A program made the position numbers and the translations under genes. 64,000 nt of DNA from Dactylellina haptotyla (taxonomy: Eukaryota > Ascomycota > Orbiliomycetes > Orbiliales > Orbiliaceae): positions 2,046,001 to 2,110,000 of the forward strand of contig CM062379.1 of the NCBI GenBank assembly GCA_031310005.1, written 5' to 3'. Shown here piece after piece: positions 33,319 to 45,344 of the stretch (position 1 is its first letter; every line of letters starts with the position of its first letter). The notes beneath the pieces are model-generated. The model was not told the DNA's origin. It saw only the letters and a list, made by a program, of their open reading frames with translations, and ran no database searches.

Positions 33319-34589
33319 TGTGGAAAGTTGGAGCTTCAGGAAAAGCAATTTTCGAGTGAGGTCGGCGCTGGCCAATCAGCGCGCTCCAAGCGGCAACCTC
33401 CTGCAACACCAAATGGGGTCTAGAGCCTGGCGACCAGCTCTCGCAATATCGTGCGCACACCCTCAGAGATAAATCTCAATTTTCTCAGCCTTTAGTGCGA
33501 TCGGACATGTGAAAAAGCCAGCCTGAAAATGGTTTGTTCTAGTTTATTTTTGCGATGAGGCCACTCTACAACTTGAAAGAAAATGCAAAATTACACGCTA
33601 TGACTACATTCGGGCGCTTATTGATAATCAGTCTCTCTCGATCGCATGACTCGCCATATATGGCCATAGTGTGGGGTTTTCGATACCCTTCATTTTCGGT
33701 ATTCTCAGATGACTATAGTTGGTCCACCTAGCACGGACTCCGACATGGATCCACTTTTAAGCCTTCCAAGGGTACTTGTAAAGATACCCGAGGCGTACAG
33801 GATTAATTGTCCTTCGGATTATAGAAGAGCCTTGCAATCGCGCGATCTGATTTCAGAGATCGAGATCTGGAACCCGCCTTGTGGAAGGCTTTGCACTGGT
33901 AGCTACCCTGACCACCCCATATTCTCTCCACGTCGCAAAAAGTGTATATTTGACTTCCCGCAGAGATCCGTTTGACCAGTGCTAGTCGACCCAGCCGTAT
34001 ACTTCATTCCCCGCCAAGCATTCCTCGCTGTAACTTTGCATCTCACCGTTGCGTAGTTCCTCATCCGAGCTCTGTGATCACTTTGAAACATTTCCTCTTA
34101 GTGGAGGAATGCGGACCTTTTCGTTTATCAAAACAAAGTGCTCACCATCGAAGCATTTTGACCTAAATCAACGTTTATTTGTCTTGAATCCACTAGAGTA
34201 GAATATCGATAAGATTTAGCAAATTTCTCAACAACCTTTTTCGCGACTAGTTGCCGCAACCTTGTATGACCTGACCAAAAGCTTAGACATCATGAATAAA
34301 ATATCCATCAAACGTTGCATGAAATCGCGCTTTGAGGTGGCCCAAAGAGAGAGGTGTGACACACACCTGCATCTATCGGAATGCAACACATGCAAGGTCA
34401 TCCAACAGGGTATCTGTATATCCACGTTTTCCCAGGCAATTGCAAGGGTGAACGGAATTTTGGAAGAACAACAAAAAAAATTTCCGTGTATGTCATTTGG
34501 AAATCCAGCCCTTCGGAAAGTTGGTTTGCCATCTGACAAAATTCTTAAACATGCATGTTTGCTTTATTGTCATATCCTATTCAACGAAC

Positions 34590-34626
34590 TTCGCCGTAAC
34601 TTGTAAATATAGTTTTTCGCCGTAAC
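34590..34626. repeat. short direct repeat TTCGCCGTAAC
   Basis: Two identical 11-base copies at 34590-34600 and 34616-34626 in the gene-poor region. No flanking element is seen. Confidence 0.5.
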
Positions 34627-36000
34627 GTTGGTCGACCCTGAAGGGTTTTTTACGTGCCTTAAAAAGGTCCTGAATGTGGCTGAACGGAAAGCGCATGAGA
34701 GATATCCTTATATAAAAATCACTCTCGAATAGGGGTTTTCCGGATAATTCAACGGATAAGTAAGGCTTACGTAGAACATACTAAAGATCCTTGCGCAGCA
34801 ATATTTTACGCCAAAATCAATAGCAAACGTACAATATTAAGAAAATTAAATAACCTTTTCATGCATTCTAATCATGTCTCAAATCCTCAAAATCAATTGC
34901 GACAGGGACCATGAGGCCAGTATCAACCGATTTTGAGCAATTTCTCCTGGCCAAGTGATTTGGCTGCGTCTGCTTTGACCATCATGTATTTTTTCCAGCA
35001 TCTTCTTTTGAGGATCCCACATGTGATACCTAGCAGTTAGGCAAAAGGCTAGCCCTTTGGGCTGGTTTGTAGACGTTTCCCTTGGTCTTGATTGGTAGGC
35101 AGATATTTTTCCAGACACCATCCCCTTGCTGAGCCCCCCCATCGCTACCTGGTTATTGGCCCTGCATATCGACTGCAGGTCAAGAGAACCCCTCGATTCG
35201 TATCGATAGTCGCAAAAGTATCCCCAAATGGCCAGGAATGTGGGTACCGGGTTGACCGATGTCCGTGGATTCGATCCCTTTGCCTACATCTCAGCACAGA
35301 AGACAAGACATAGTCAGCCGACTGGCATCCAGAATCTTAGACATGCATGGGGCAGGATCCCAGCTGAAGCGAGCTGCATTTTCCATTTGAATGGGCGGAG
35401 ATATGGAAGGGATACTCCGGGTTGAGGCAAAAATAGAAGCGATGGCCGTCTCCGAGGTCGAATTCGAGGTTCTCCGAAGACGAGATTTCGCAAAGGACTT
35501 GGCCTGAATTTCCATCCCACCTGCGAGGCATTCCTAACAAAATCGGTTCTGAAAATTTCGATTTTGGGCAGCTGATTGCACAATCGTGCGTCTGGACTCG
35601 TGAAAAGCAATCGGAAGCTGGGCTGTGTGATTGAAGGACCGGAGAGCTGCACGCCCCCTGCCCTTCAACTGTCTACCTCAACATTTGGCGGCGTGCATGA
35701 ACCCGATAGCGTGGGAAATCCGTGGCCGCGGTAACCGAAATTTGGTTTATATATTTGACATCTGCGCAGTTTCGTCTGTCCATCATATTGGTAGCCAGAA
35801 GAATTTTCTTCAATCCAACATCTATTCCTTTTGCCTAGGCATCAATCATCCCTCTCGAGACCCCCCGACGCAGTGATTCCACTCTGCTCGTACAGGCGGC
35901 CTTCCCCTTTCCTTCTAGTCTTTTCGTATTATATATACTTGTATTGCCGGCTTTAAGTTCCATCAGTGCTTTGTGCTGTGTATTCTGTTCTACCGCGACA

Positions 36001-37759
36001 ATGGTTGTAGTTTTCAACAAAAGCCCTGACGCCAAGATGGGTCCTCTCAAAACACCATTCACAGAGATGTTTGGCATCCAACATCCCATAAGGTACGCAT
36101 TCCTTCTCTACTGAGCTGAATGCACTGCACATCCTCTTGGCTTTGCCCTAGACCGTTTGTTTGGCCATGAACTCCTACTCCCACTTCAGAAAACTTGCAA
36201 TTTTGCAAGGAGAAGAGTGTACGAAGGCTGAAACCCACCAGCAACTCAATCATTCTTGTGCCTGTTGCCGTGCCTCGTATAGGTATCGATTGCCTAGGGT
36301 TCCCATGCTGTGCCACATATCCGATCTTGGGAGCCTTGCTGAACCGGCTAGCTAACTTTTTTTGAATCTCAGTTTGGCAGGAATGAATATTGCTGCTGGT
36401 CCGCGCCTGGGCGCAGCTGTCATTGAAGCCGGCGGCTTTGCCTGTTTAGGAGGCAACGGATATGCAAAATCTCCAGAATACGATACGCTGTCCTACCACG
36501 AATTCTATGATGAATTCATGGCCCACCAGAGTATGTTCTTCCCGAATTCGTTTCCGAATCTTTCCCGTAGGGTTTTAACATCGTCTCCAAATTAGCCCCG
36601 GACAAGGTGCGAACTCAAATTCGTGAAATGAAAGCTTTCCTCAAAAATCCCGATAATGCCGCGTTCGGAGTCGATATTCTGTTGCCACAAATCGGTGGAA
36701 GCGCACGAAAGACCAACTACGACTATACAACCGGAAAGTCAGATGATATTGTCGACGTGGTTATCCAAGAGGGTGCTAAGCTCTTTGTATCGGCCCTTGG
36801 GGCTCCTCCGCCCCAAATTGTTGATAAACTCCATCGCGCTGGTGTTATCGTTGGGTGTAACATTGGACATCCAAAACATGCCGTAAGGGCCTTGGAGGCT
36901 GGGTGTGACCTTTTGATTGCGCAGGTGAGATCAAATCTTTTGCTTGGAATTGGTAGTGGTGACCGATGACCTTCTAGAGGTAGTGCGTGAGATCTGTAGG
37001 AATGGGATTTGGCTAACATTAGTTTTGATGAACAATCAGGGTGGAGAAGGAGGAGGTCACGGATCGGATGTTCCCACGATGATCTTGATGTAAGTTTATT
37101 TTTGTACAACTTCACATGATGAAGCTCTGCTAATATCTTGACTTACTGTAGCCCTATGGTTATGGATATCGTAAAAAATCGTGTGTCTTCTTTCACGAAG
37201 AAACCAATTGTAGTCCTTGCAGCCGGAGGTATTTACAACTCCCGTGGACTGACGGCAGCCTTGGCCATGGGTGCCGACGGAGTTTGGTGCGGGACGAGAT
37301 TTGTCGCCGCAAAGGAATCAGGGGCTAGCGATGGCCATCAGCAAGCGGTCCTAGATACTGACGTCAGCGGTACCACCAAGTCCATAATATTCACTGTAAG
37401 TTTAGTGTACGTGTGGAGTAAAATACAGATTTAGAGCTAATAACACTTAACGATGGAAATAGGGTCGGCCAATGCGTATTAAAAGTCATCCATTAATCGA
37501 AGAGTGGCACAGAGACCCGTCAAAGATAAAATCCTTGACTGAGAAGGGACACATCCCCATCATGCATCAAATGAATGAGCTGGAGAAGGAGGGGAAAGAC
37601 TTCCCCGAAGATATGAAAAGCGGTGTGCGATGTATAATGCTGGGCCAGGCGGCTGGGGCCATTGATAAAATCCTGACTGCAAAGGAGATTATTGATGAGA
37701 TGGTCTATGGTTCAGTAGAGCTGATGAAGCGTGGCGACAGAATGCGAAGCAAGCTCTGA
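36001..37759 (+). CDS. nitronate monooxygenase with PTS1 peroxisome signal
   Basis: Exons 36001-36092, 36373-36530, 36596-36924, 37040-37089, 37152-37395 and 37463-37759 encode 389 aa. The enzyme uses FMN and oxygen to turn alkyl nitronates such as propionate-3-nitronate into the aldehyde or keto acid plus nitrite. Seen are the N-terminal barrel strand (FGIQHPISLAGMNIAAGPRL), GGNGYAKSPE, DILLPQIGG, the central HRAGVIVGCNIGHPKHAVRA, the glycine-rich FMN loop GGEGGGHGSDVPTM with the candidate catalytic His200, and AAGGIYNSRGLTAALAMGAD followed by GVWCGTRF. The C-terminus is RMRSKL: SKL is a textbook type-1 peroxisomal signal, so import into peroxisomes is expected. All six exons are in phase. 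The first intron (280 bases) is far longer than the others and begins GTACGC. Confidence 0.92.
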
Positions 37760-38567
37760 AGAAGGTTAATGGTGGCCTTTATATATCTATACACCTATAT
37801 ATAGGTTTCCTTGCTCCGAATTACGAGAGCTTTTTACGGATATGTTGAGGGAAAGACGACACAACTCGGAAGCTCTCGGCGTTCCCTAGTTATGTATATA
37901 CTGAAACTGCTGCTATCATTGCGGCTGAATTTTGTTTCTTGTTGTTTGAAATGCTATTATCCTGGAGCTATGCATCATGTACTTACTTGCATTTGCTGAT
38001 TGTTGGCTGACTGATCTTGGGTGGAGCTCTGGTGGCTGCATGTTTTGCTTTACTGGTGGCATTGTCTTCCTGCACTACAATATTCTGATTCTGGAGAGCT
38101 AGCTTTTTATTGTATGCAGCTATATTGACCTAAATTGCATTCGTATGCATACATTTGACAGCGAAATATGGACGAGGTGGCTATTGTGATGTCGGTTTAT
38201 AGGATCCTTGACTTAACCTGGATGCCATCACTGATGGCTGGAAGAACTGGCTCCAGGAGATAGCCTTGATGGAATAAATCACAACCCTAGCCAGACTTAT
38301 TATATTCAGCCGCAGCTTTCAATAATTTTAGAATATTCGCCTTTGCTAGAGAGGAAGGAATTAGCTGCGTTGTCTGTTGCGGTTCCTCAAACCGACAAGC
38401 GGCTGTTACACAGCGCTAGTCCCACTGGCACAAACATCCCTGCCAAATTTTTCGCGACAAAAAGTTTCTCCAAACTTTCTCGCAGAAACAATTCGAACCT
38501 CATCGCCCATACCTACGGCCTCTCGATACCCTCGAAACCCCTCCAATATATCCACCGAATCGTAAAA
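37760..38567. other. intergenic and UTP18 leader
   Basis: Contains the 3' flank of the monooxygenase gene and the promoter of UTP18. An AAATTTTTC element at 38446-38454 (CCAAATTTTTCGCGAC) resembles the yeast ribosomal-RNA-processing element, but this is weak evidence. No gene is seen. Confidence 0.4.
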
Positions 38568-40344
38568 ATGGCACCGGAGTCGACAGGCGACTCGCAAACC
38601 CAGAAACTGGCGCCGACCCGGTTAAAGGATGCCGCCGAAGAAGAGCTCGAAAAGCTAGTGTTTGGTGATCTGGCTGGCTTCCAGGCAGGCCTTCACGCAG
38701 ATCGGGATGGAGAGTATTCGTCCGAGGACGATAACGAAGTTCGATTGAGCTTCAATCGTGCTTTGGGAGATGTCGAGCAGATGGAAGACGATCAAGTTGG
38801 TTCCCACAATCGCTCTTACAACTGAAGCAGTAGTGGTGCTGACCTACCTAGCTTTTCTTTTTAGACTCAGGCTCGACGAAGCCTACGGATCTAATACCAG
38901 CTACTTCAACGGATCTCGTAAAGTTGGACGGTTCGGATTCTGAGTCTGAAACTGGCAAACCGGCATGGGAGGATAGCGACGACGAACGCCTTACAATCTC
39001 CCTCTCGACGAACCCTCGTTTGCGAAAACTTCGTACCACCGAGCTCGACGATGTTATAACCGGCACCGAATACACCAAGCGTCTGCGTATCCAATACGAA
39101 CGTATAAACCCTATCCCGGACTGGTCGTTACCCCAGAAAGATACTGAGAGACCCAAGAAATCCCGACGGACCCTGCGCCAATCGCAATCGCCAGAGGCAT
39201 CCTCAGACGAAGAAGACGAAGTCATGGACATCGATCTACCAACGAACAACTCGCTGGCTACTCTGCTCCAATCCAGCAGCACCTACACAAAACGCTCGAA
39301 AGTCGGGAAACTACCACCTGAAACACTCGACATATCGCGCCTTCGTGATGCAAACTACTTGGCCCCATCGCACTCCGGAATCCAGTCTCTATCCTTTCAT
39401 AAAACTCATCCCCTCCTTCTCTCAGCCGGCTTCGACCATGTCCTTAGGTTATACCATATCGACAAGAAGACCAATCCGCCAGCTACGAGTCTCTACCTTC
39501 AAGGTACACCCATCCATACGGCGGCTTTCCACCCAGACGGCAAGAGGGTGATCGCTGGAGGCAGAAGGAGATACTTCCATATCTGGGATTTGGAATCTGG
39601 CAAAGTAGAGAAAATTACCAGAATATACGGGAACCAAGAGCACCAGAAGAGCATGGAGAAATTCAAGCTATCGCCTTGCGGTAGGTTTATGGCGCTCTGT
39701 GGTGCTCACGGTTATGTGAATATTCTCGACGCGAAGACGGGCCAGTGGGTTTCGTCGGTCGTTGTTGAAGGTGTGGTGGCGGATATAAGCTGGAGTATAG
39801 GTGGGAAGACGCTTTTCGTTGCCAATAAAGGTGGTGAGATATGGGAGTGGAGTAGCAGCGAGAGGAAGATTGAAAGTCGGTGGGTTGACGAGGGTGGTGT
39901 TGGATTGACTACCATCTCGCTCGGTGGAAACGACAGGTGGTGTGCGGTAGGAAGCCAGAGCGGAGTGGTAAATATATATGATAGGAAAGAAAAGGTCAAG
40001 GTCGAAGGACATCCAACACCAAAGAGGGCACTCGGCAATCTAGTAACAGGTATCAACGTGCTGGAGTTCTCCGATGACGGGCAGTTATTGTGCATGGGTA
40101 GTAAGGACAAGCGGGATGCGCTCAGGATGGGTATGTTATTTTCCATTTCTTATTTGCCTCTACGAAACTTTGCTAATCGCCTTTCAATTTAGTGCATCTA
40201 CCAACATGTACCGTTTTCAAGAACTGGCCAACAACATCTACGCCTGTTGGTAGTATAATGTGTGCTTCTTTTGCCGGTAGCGCATCCGGGTTATTTGCTT
40301 TTGGAAACCAGCAAGGGAAGGTTAGGTTATGGGAGATAAGATAG
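38568..40344 (+). CDS. UTP18: U3 snoRNA-associated protein 18 (WD40)
   Basis: Exons 38568-38795, 38852-40130 and 40193-40344 encode 552 aa. UTP18 is part of the UTP-B complex of the small-subunit processome in the nucleolus, needed for 18S rRNA maturation, and recruits Mtr4 through its N-terminal tail. The head is acidic (EEEL..VFGDLAGFQAGL), matching the yeast start. The first intron has two usable AGs: the first (ctacctag) gives DDQLFFLDSGS, which agrees with DQLFFVDDG in yeast and keeps frame; the second, 13 bases on, fits only with a different donor. WD-repeat text begins near residue 215 (SGIQSLSFHKTHPLLLSAGF) and includes HIWDLESGKVEKI, NILDAKTGQWVSS, NIYDRKEKVKVEG and the last VRLWEIR. 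It is convergent with the next gene, 148 bases between stop codons. Confidence 0.94.
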
Positions 40345-40492
40345 AGTGTTCTCTCTCTCATCCGGTGTTCTTCCCAGTATATAGTGTACAATATAAAGCC
40401 ATTTATAATACAGTCCAGATACCAGCCATTAATTAATAGCCTCTGAATTTCCGTTCGTAGCTTTGTGTGGGAGCTCGTAATCTCTGTTAACA

Positions 40493-42194
40493 TCAATCAT
40501 CAAGACTAAAATCAAAATCCTTAAACGCCTGTTTAAATGCTTCTGCATCTCTAACCTCATCATCGAAATCTTGAGCGCAATCCTTCCAATTCGCTCTGTC
40601 CTCCAACCCGAAGACTTTACTGAGAACCTTTCTCCCAAATTGCAAATCGAACCTGGTTTTTTCATGTAACTTCATAACCAAACTTTCTCCCTCACCATTC
40701 TCGTTTCGAATCCAAACTCTGAAAAAATCACCTTCCTCTCTTCCCTCCGCTTCCCTTTCCTCTATTTCACCGAGGGCGGCCTCCTCTTTCGCCAGTTCTT
40801 CAAACGTAGACTTGACCCGTTTGATGTACTGTTTGCCGGCGGGTACGACCTGCCAGTGCGGGTGAAATCCCATCCGCCGGACCACCTCAAAGGTAACCAT
40901 GCCGCATCCAAGAGAGGTGTACATTTTCCCTAGTGCCTCGCGATACTGGTTCATCTCGCTGACGGTGCTCTCGAATGTTTCCTCATCTTGTATACCTTGT
41001 AATGTAGGCGTGTGTTCAAAGGGGATAATCAGAATATGGCCTGGGAACGAGACCTCGGCGTTCACGAGAGGCGTTGTTAAAGGTCCCTTCGCAGTTGTAA
41101 GGTACGCATTCGATCCTATGGAGGTGATGAGGTGCTTTTGGATGTTCGGGTTCGAGAGGCAGAAGAAACAGGTATCTGGGCCTGGTGGTGGGGGTCTAGG
41201 ATCGTGATGACGGGACCGTTTGTTACGATGATGCCCATGGTGGTGATCGTTAGACTGATCACCCCAGAAGAAATTCGAGCTCGATTCTGGCGGTGGCCGT
41301 TTCTGAATAGGTGCGTATGGAGATACCGTGCAGTTTGGAGGGATAGTTATAGCTGGAGTCGAGAGGTCAAGTTTGAAAGCATACATCCACTGTAGAAAAA
41401 GCCGTAATTAGCACTTGAGTACTGATATGGGTGGACTGAGGTGATTCTACCTTCGCCTTAGCGGCATTGCCATAATCCGCTACAGCGATAAATCGTGACA
41501 CAAGTTCCGTAGCATCGGAGCCGTCCTTCTCCCTGACCTCGTTCTTATAAGGCTCCCGCTCATAGAAACCGCCTCCGCCGCTGACAAAATGATAGCGTGG
41601 CCGCAGACTTTGCGCTAGCTTTTGCACGGGTGTGTTCCCAGACTTTTGCTTCTCCTGCGATTCGGAAGGTATCGATACCTTCGAGCCGAGTGATACACCA
41701 TGCGGCCAGTCACCGGTAATCAGTAGATCCGCGTAATTAGAACCTTTCAGAGTACTAGAGTCTTGCTCGCTATAGAAAGGGAACTTGGACTCCTTTGACG
41801 CGCCGGATAATGTGGGGTCTAACCTTCCACCCAGTGTCACTATCCTGACCCCATCGCTTGTTGTGAAGGTGGACCTCTTGCCGAGGAAGAAGAGATTTTC
41901 GCAAACCTCGCCCGCATTATTATCGATTTTGTCTTGTATCGAAGGAGGGAAAGGGTAGCTTCCGAGGGTGAAGTACACGGGCAGCGCGACTTCGATACCA
42001 CCACGAAGTAAGGTGCTTAGGGTGTCATTCTCTTCGTCTGAGAGAGTCTCCGGTGATGGAAAGAGGTCGCCAAGGACGACCGCGAATGAGAATGAGTTCT
42101 TCTTATGGAGTGTCGAAAGCTTTGAGAGGATTGTAGGGAAGGCACCGGAGGGGTTGCCGACAATTATAACGCTATGCTGTTGCGAGGAAGCCAT
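40493..42194 (-). CDS. DRN1: CWF19-like protein 1 / lariat-debranching cofactor Drn1
   Basis: Minus-strand exons 42194-41451 and 41389-40493 encode 546 aa. The yeast member, Drn1, binds the lariat-debranching enzyme Dbr1 and helps turn over intron lariats in the nucleus. The N-terminal half is a metallophosphoesterase-like fold (VIIVGNPSGAF, VVLGDLFPS, LPVYFTLGSY, LITGDWPHGV) whose catalytic residues are only partly kept. The junction KAK-WMYAF matches the family KWLYAF. The C-terminal half holds CwfJ domain 1 (CFFCLSNPNIQKHLITSIGS, AKGPLTTP, GHILIIPFEHTP, FHPHWQVVPA, a HIT-like core with the two cysteines) and CwfJ domain 2 (RKVLSKVFGLEDRANWKDCA). The insert SNDHHHGHHRNKRSRHHD is a His/Arg-rich loop. 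The ATG at 42194 is the first with family text. Confidence 0.92.
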
Positions 42195-42607
42195 TGTCGA
42201 CGGTTGGCGCGCGAGTGAAAAACTGAAGACGTCACAGCAGAGCAGGTCGCGTTTAGCGATTTGCGACAGATAACCCAGCCACCAGCAACACACAAGGGAC
42301 AGTTGAAGTGGCGCACAGCTTCAGACGAGTTTCAGTGGCGAAAGTTGATTTCTTTCTATCATTATAACATTTAATTACATTACTGATGATTGCCAGAGCC
42401 CGGGCACAAAGAAAGAAAAAAGAAGTAAAAGAATATATTGGAAGGCTCTCTCGTGGCGGCAAACAATCCAAGGAGAGAATTATTTCCAATGCTTAGTTAG
42501 AAGAAACCCGGGAGAGAAATAAGAATCCAAGCTTTTGCTATCCATCGGCTCAATTATACAAATTGATGATATCAATCTACCCCTTTCGTTAGTTCGAATT
42601 CCCGCAA
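42195..42607. other. intergenic (tandem minus genes)
   Basis: These 413 bases hold the promoter of the Drn1 gene and the 3' flank of the RPA1 gene. Nothing else is seen. Confidence 0.45.
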
Positions 42608-44781
42608 TCAATAAAGAGCTAGGATGCCTACCAATCTTCGGGATTCAGCAGAGTAATCCGCTTTCTGTGCAGACATAACATGATTACGAACACTGCAAAA
42701 GTTAATGAACGTCCTGACTTGATAGAAGAACTATGTTGCTTACCGTTGTTGGTCGTTATATGTATCCATCTTGGCGCGAACTCGGAAAACCCAAGTTTGT
42801 GCAATGGCTTTCTTCAAGGTACCCTCGTAGGACGACTCATCATATTCCTAAACGAGAATGTGAGCATAAGGATTTGTTGAAAAGTTAGTAAATTTGGCCA
42901 CTTACCTGCATTGAGTGAAGGTCGCCAGCTGTTGCGGCCATAATGATTTTTCCAGCATCGTCAAAGACATTGAGCCATGATTGGCCAGTATGATCATAAA
43001 CGGAGCAGGTAAGGCTGATGAAAAGTCAGTAATTTGACGTTATAACTCCCAGGGCATGTTTACTCACATATATCGCCAATCTGGCTCCGGCCAGTTGACT
43101 CCGCATTTCTCGCATCTCCAGGAGCCGGTCTCAAGTTCGACAATCTTTTTATTACAACCTTCAGTTTTGCATGCGGGGTAGCTTAGGTTATCTGTCTTAA
43201 TATAACTGATAGTGGCTTTGAGGTTGTAGAAATCAGGAGTATCTGACAAGCCCAAATTTTCGTCTGTAGCTTGCTGTATGGTCTTGTAGACAGATGGCTT
43301 GCCTCCGGTCATACTTTGACCGGCATTAAGACCTTGGTGCGATGAATAATTTGCTCCACGACCCTCTCCGTCAAACCAACCCTTCAACGTATGTGCTTCT
43401 TCTAGATCCGGGTCAACCTGCATTGTGCTGCTGTTCATCATGCTCAAAGACCTGCCACCAAAATCGGAGACTTTGACTCCCTTGAATGCAACGACGCTCT
43501 CTAACGGAACCTCGAAAGTTTCCGCGTACTTGTTCCAGACCGTAAGCTTAACGTCATACCCAGTGTTGTCAACTACGGAGACTTCTCGCTTGGTGAATGA
43601 CTTTTGAGACTTTTGAGATGTGATAGTGCTCGCGTCGCCGATTTCCTTGACCACAGCTATAACATCAACCACGGCGTCCTTCTCAGTGTTCTGCAAGTCT
43701 TGTAGTGTGACGAAGTTATATTTAGGCATAGGAATATCATCTTCATCCTCCGCTTTTTGGACTTCCGAGTCTCTCTCGAATGTTAATTCATAATCATTGT
43801 CAACATTTGAGAACTGTCTTTTGGCGATTTGAACTTTGCATTTTGAGATGTAGTAGACGCTGCCTTCTTGGAAAACGTCGTAGAGAGCATCGCATTGATC
43901 GTTAAAGCCAGTGGCCTTGATCTCACCAGTTTGGTCCATCAATGTGACTGCGAACAATTTCCCATCGCGGTTTTGATTGCTCCATCTCTTGATGTCTCCT
44001 TTGTGTATGCAGCGGGCTTTGATGGTCCATCGGTTCTGGTATGGGGATAGACCTTCGATAGGAGAAACTGCAGGTCCACCTCGCGAGCTATCACAATAAG
44101 TATGTAAGTATAATGACTGTCACGAGGAAAGGAGCAGATCGCCTCACGATTTCGCTGCTGCTGGTCTCGACGGGCCAGCTGATGGTCCTGCTCGAGGGGC
44201 GTTGGCAGGTTTGTTTCCATAAAAGTTCGAAGTTGAAGTCGCTTGCGCACTACGCTTTTGCTCCGCGAGCTCTGTTGCTGATTCGGGAGTGACTTGTTTT
44301 GGATCACCGATCTTCTCGGGGTTGCCGTATTCAGAGAGGTGCTCAACAGCGAGGACGATCAAAACGCTGTGTCACATAGGTAAGAATTAGTAGGTTGATG
44401 ATGAGATTCGGGTATTTAGATTTAAATCGCACCTCTTGTCTTTGACCTTGCCGGTACCAAACTCTGGCAGCCTGATGATACTACCCTTATCGATGTTGCC
44501 TTCTGCAAAAATGTGATTGATTTCTAATGACTGCACATCAGCACAACAGTCGAAAAAGCTTTTATATGGCGGGGTCCAAGCTTACGGGTAGCAACCATTC
44601 CTTGAGTGAAATGAAGCCCATCAGAGAGAACGATTCGGTATCTCTGCGGGGTGTTTCCTTGCGCTTCGATTTTCTTGACTAGCAAAACTTGAAGGACGGG
44701 ATCTTTCCAAGCATCCTTTGGGTTTTCAACCCCAGCAAAGATAGCTGCCAGGGAGCCGGCACTGAGAACCTGGTCCGACAT
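42608..44781 (-). CDS. RFA1: Replication protein A large subunit (RPA70)
   Basis: Seven minus-strand exons: 44781-44586, 44523-44433, 44366-44148, 44087-43068, 43014-42906, 42847-42744 and 42692-42608 (607 aa). RPA binds single-stranded DNA in replication, repair and recombination. The N-terminal domain starts MSDQVLSAGSLAAIFAG and contains VATQINHIFAEG. A Pro/Ala linker precedes DNA-binding domain A (SPYQNRWTIKARCIHKGDIK), B (NFVTLQDL to SDFGGRSLSMM) and C, whose zinc ribbon has Cys475, Cys480, Cys494 and Cys497. DBD-C finishes through SVYDHTGQSWLNVFDDAGK and QTWVFRVRAKMDTYNDQQR. For the last exon the first AG (cttttgcag) gives RVRNHVMSAQKADYSAESRR, the family pattern; the later AG would give a short unlike tail. 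The extreme C-terminus (LVGILALY) looks shorter than usual and may hide one more intron. Confidence 0.95.
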
Positions 44782-44953
44782 TAGAAGGTAGTAGCTCTGG
44801 TAGATATCGGGTACGCAAAGATTCCGATGGATTCCGAGATGTATCGATAGTGATTCGAATCCGGTGATGGTATAATTGGTACTGATGTGGGGGAGGAATA
44901 GGAGCTTGATGGGGAGCGAAGGGTTGTTGAGGTTCCCGCGTTTGTTTTGCAGC

Positions 44954-44960
44954 TTTCGCG
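44954..44960. promoter_or_regulatory. TTTCGCG element upstream of RPA1
   Basis: TTTCGCG (reverse CGCGAAA) matches the yeast SCB core variant and the E2F-like core. It lies about 175 bases before the RPA1 ATG, 27 bases from the ACGCGT box. Confidence 0.4.
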
Positions 44961-44986
44961 TAAAGTGTCTGTAGTCACACCACAGA

Positions 44987-44992
44987 ACGCGT
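44987..44992. promoter_or_regulatory. MCB box (ACGCGT) upstream of RPA1
   Basis: ACGCGT lies 206 bases before the RPA1 ATG, almost the same distance as the box before MCM4. MBF-type G1/S control is the usual reading in ascomycetes. Confidence 0.5.
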
Positions 44993-45344
44993 ACGGCGAA
45001 ACCTGCTTAGCTAACATGCATCTAACATACCACAGCATCCGCCTCCCAATACAGAAATTGGATATCAAATGATTACTGAACTTCAGACATGGGTGTTTTG
45101 GTGTCTGTAAATCGCAACTGGACACTGCAAGCTGAATTACAACACATACGAGCTGCATAATCCAACAGAGAGTTGTTTAGATGAATTCGAATGTCAACAA
45201 GCTTGGAATCTCACCAGACCAGAGGCCCTGTTATAAATGCAAGGTAATTTCTAGGATTTTCTGCAAAGACAAGGAGATATTTAAGTAGGAGAGGCAGCAG
45301 ACATAATATTACAAAACAATTGTGGATAACATAATCCAGAGCAT

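Larger units (their letters stand above)
33101..36000. other. gene-poor 2.9-kb region
   Basis: The first 400 bases are the MCM4 promoter. Beyond 33.5 kb the sequence is AT-rich with scattered frames (33709-33975, 34262-34606, 34879-35142, 35092-35652) that overlap on both strands and show no motif. The 34262 frame has a Cys/His group (CDTHLHLSECNTCK) but lacks upstream or downstream support. The last 150 bases are the nitronate monooxygenase leader. Confidence 0.5.
44782..45344. other. RPA1 promoter and 3' flank of the dehydrogenase gene
   Basis: This holds the RPA1 promoter with the MCB and SCB-like sites listed separately. The 125-codon frame at 44781-45158 lacks motifs and overlaps these sites, so it is not called. 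Confidence 0.5.

Noticed and set aside
34262-34606. 114-codon frame with a Cys/His group
   Set aside because: CDTHLHLSECNTCK hints at metal binding, but the frame starts without clear context, has no relatives I recognise, and lies in an AT-rich gene-poor stretch.
44781-45158. 125-codon minus frame directly upstream of RPA1
   Set aside because: No family text, and it covers the promoter with the MCB and SCB-like boxes.
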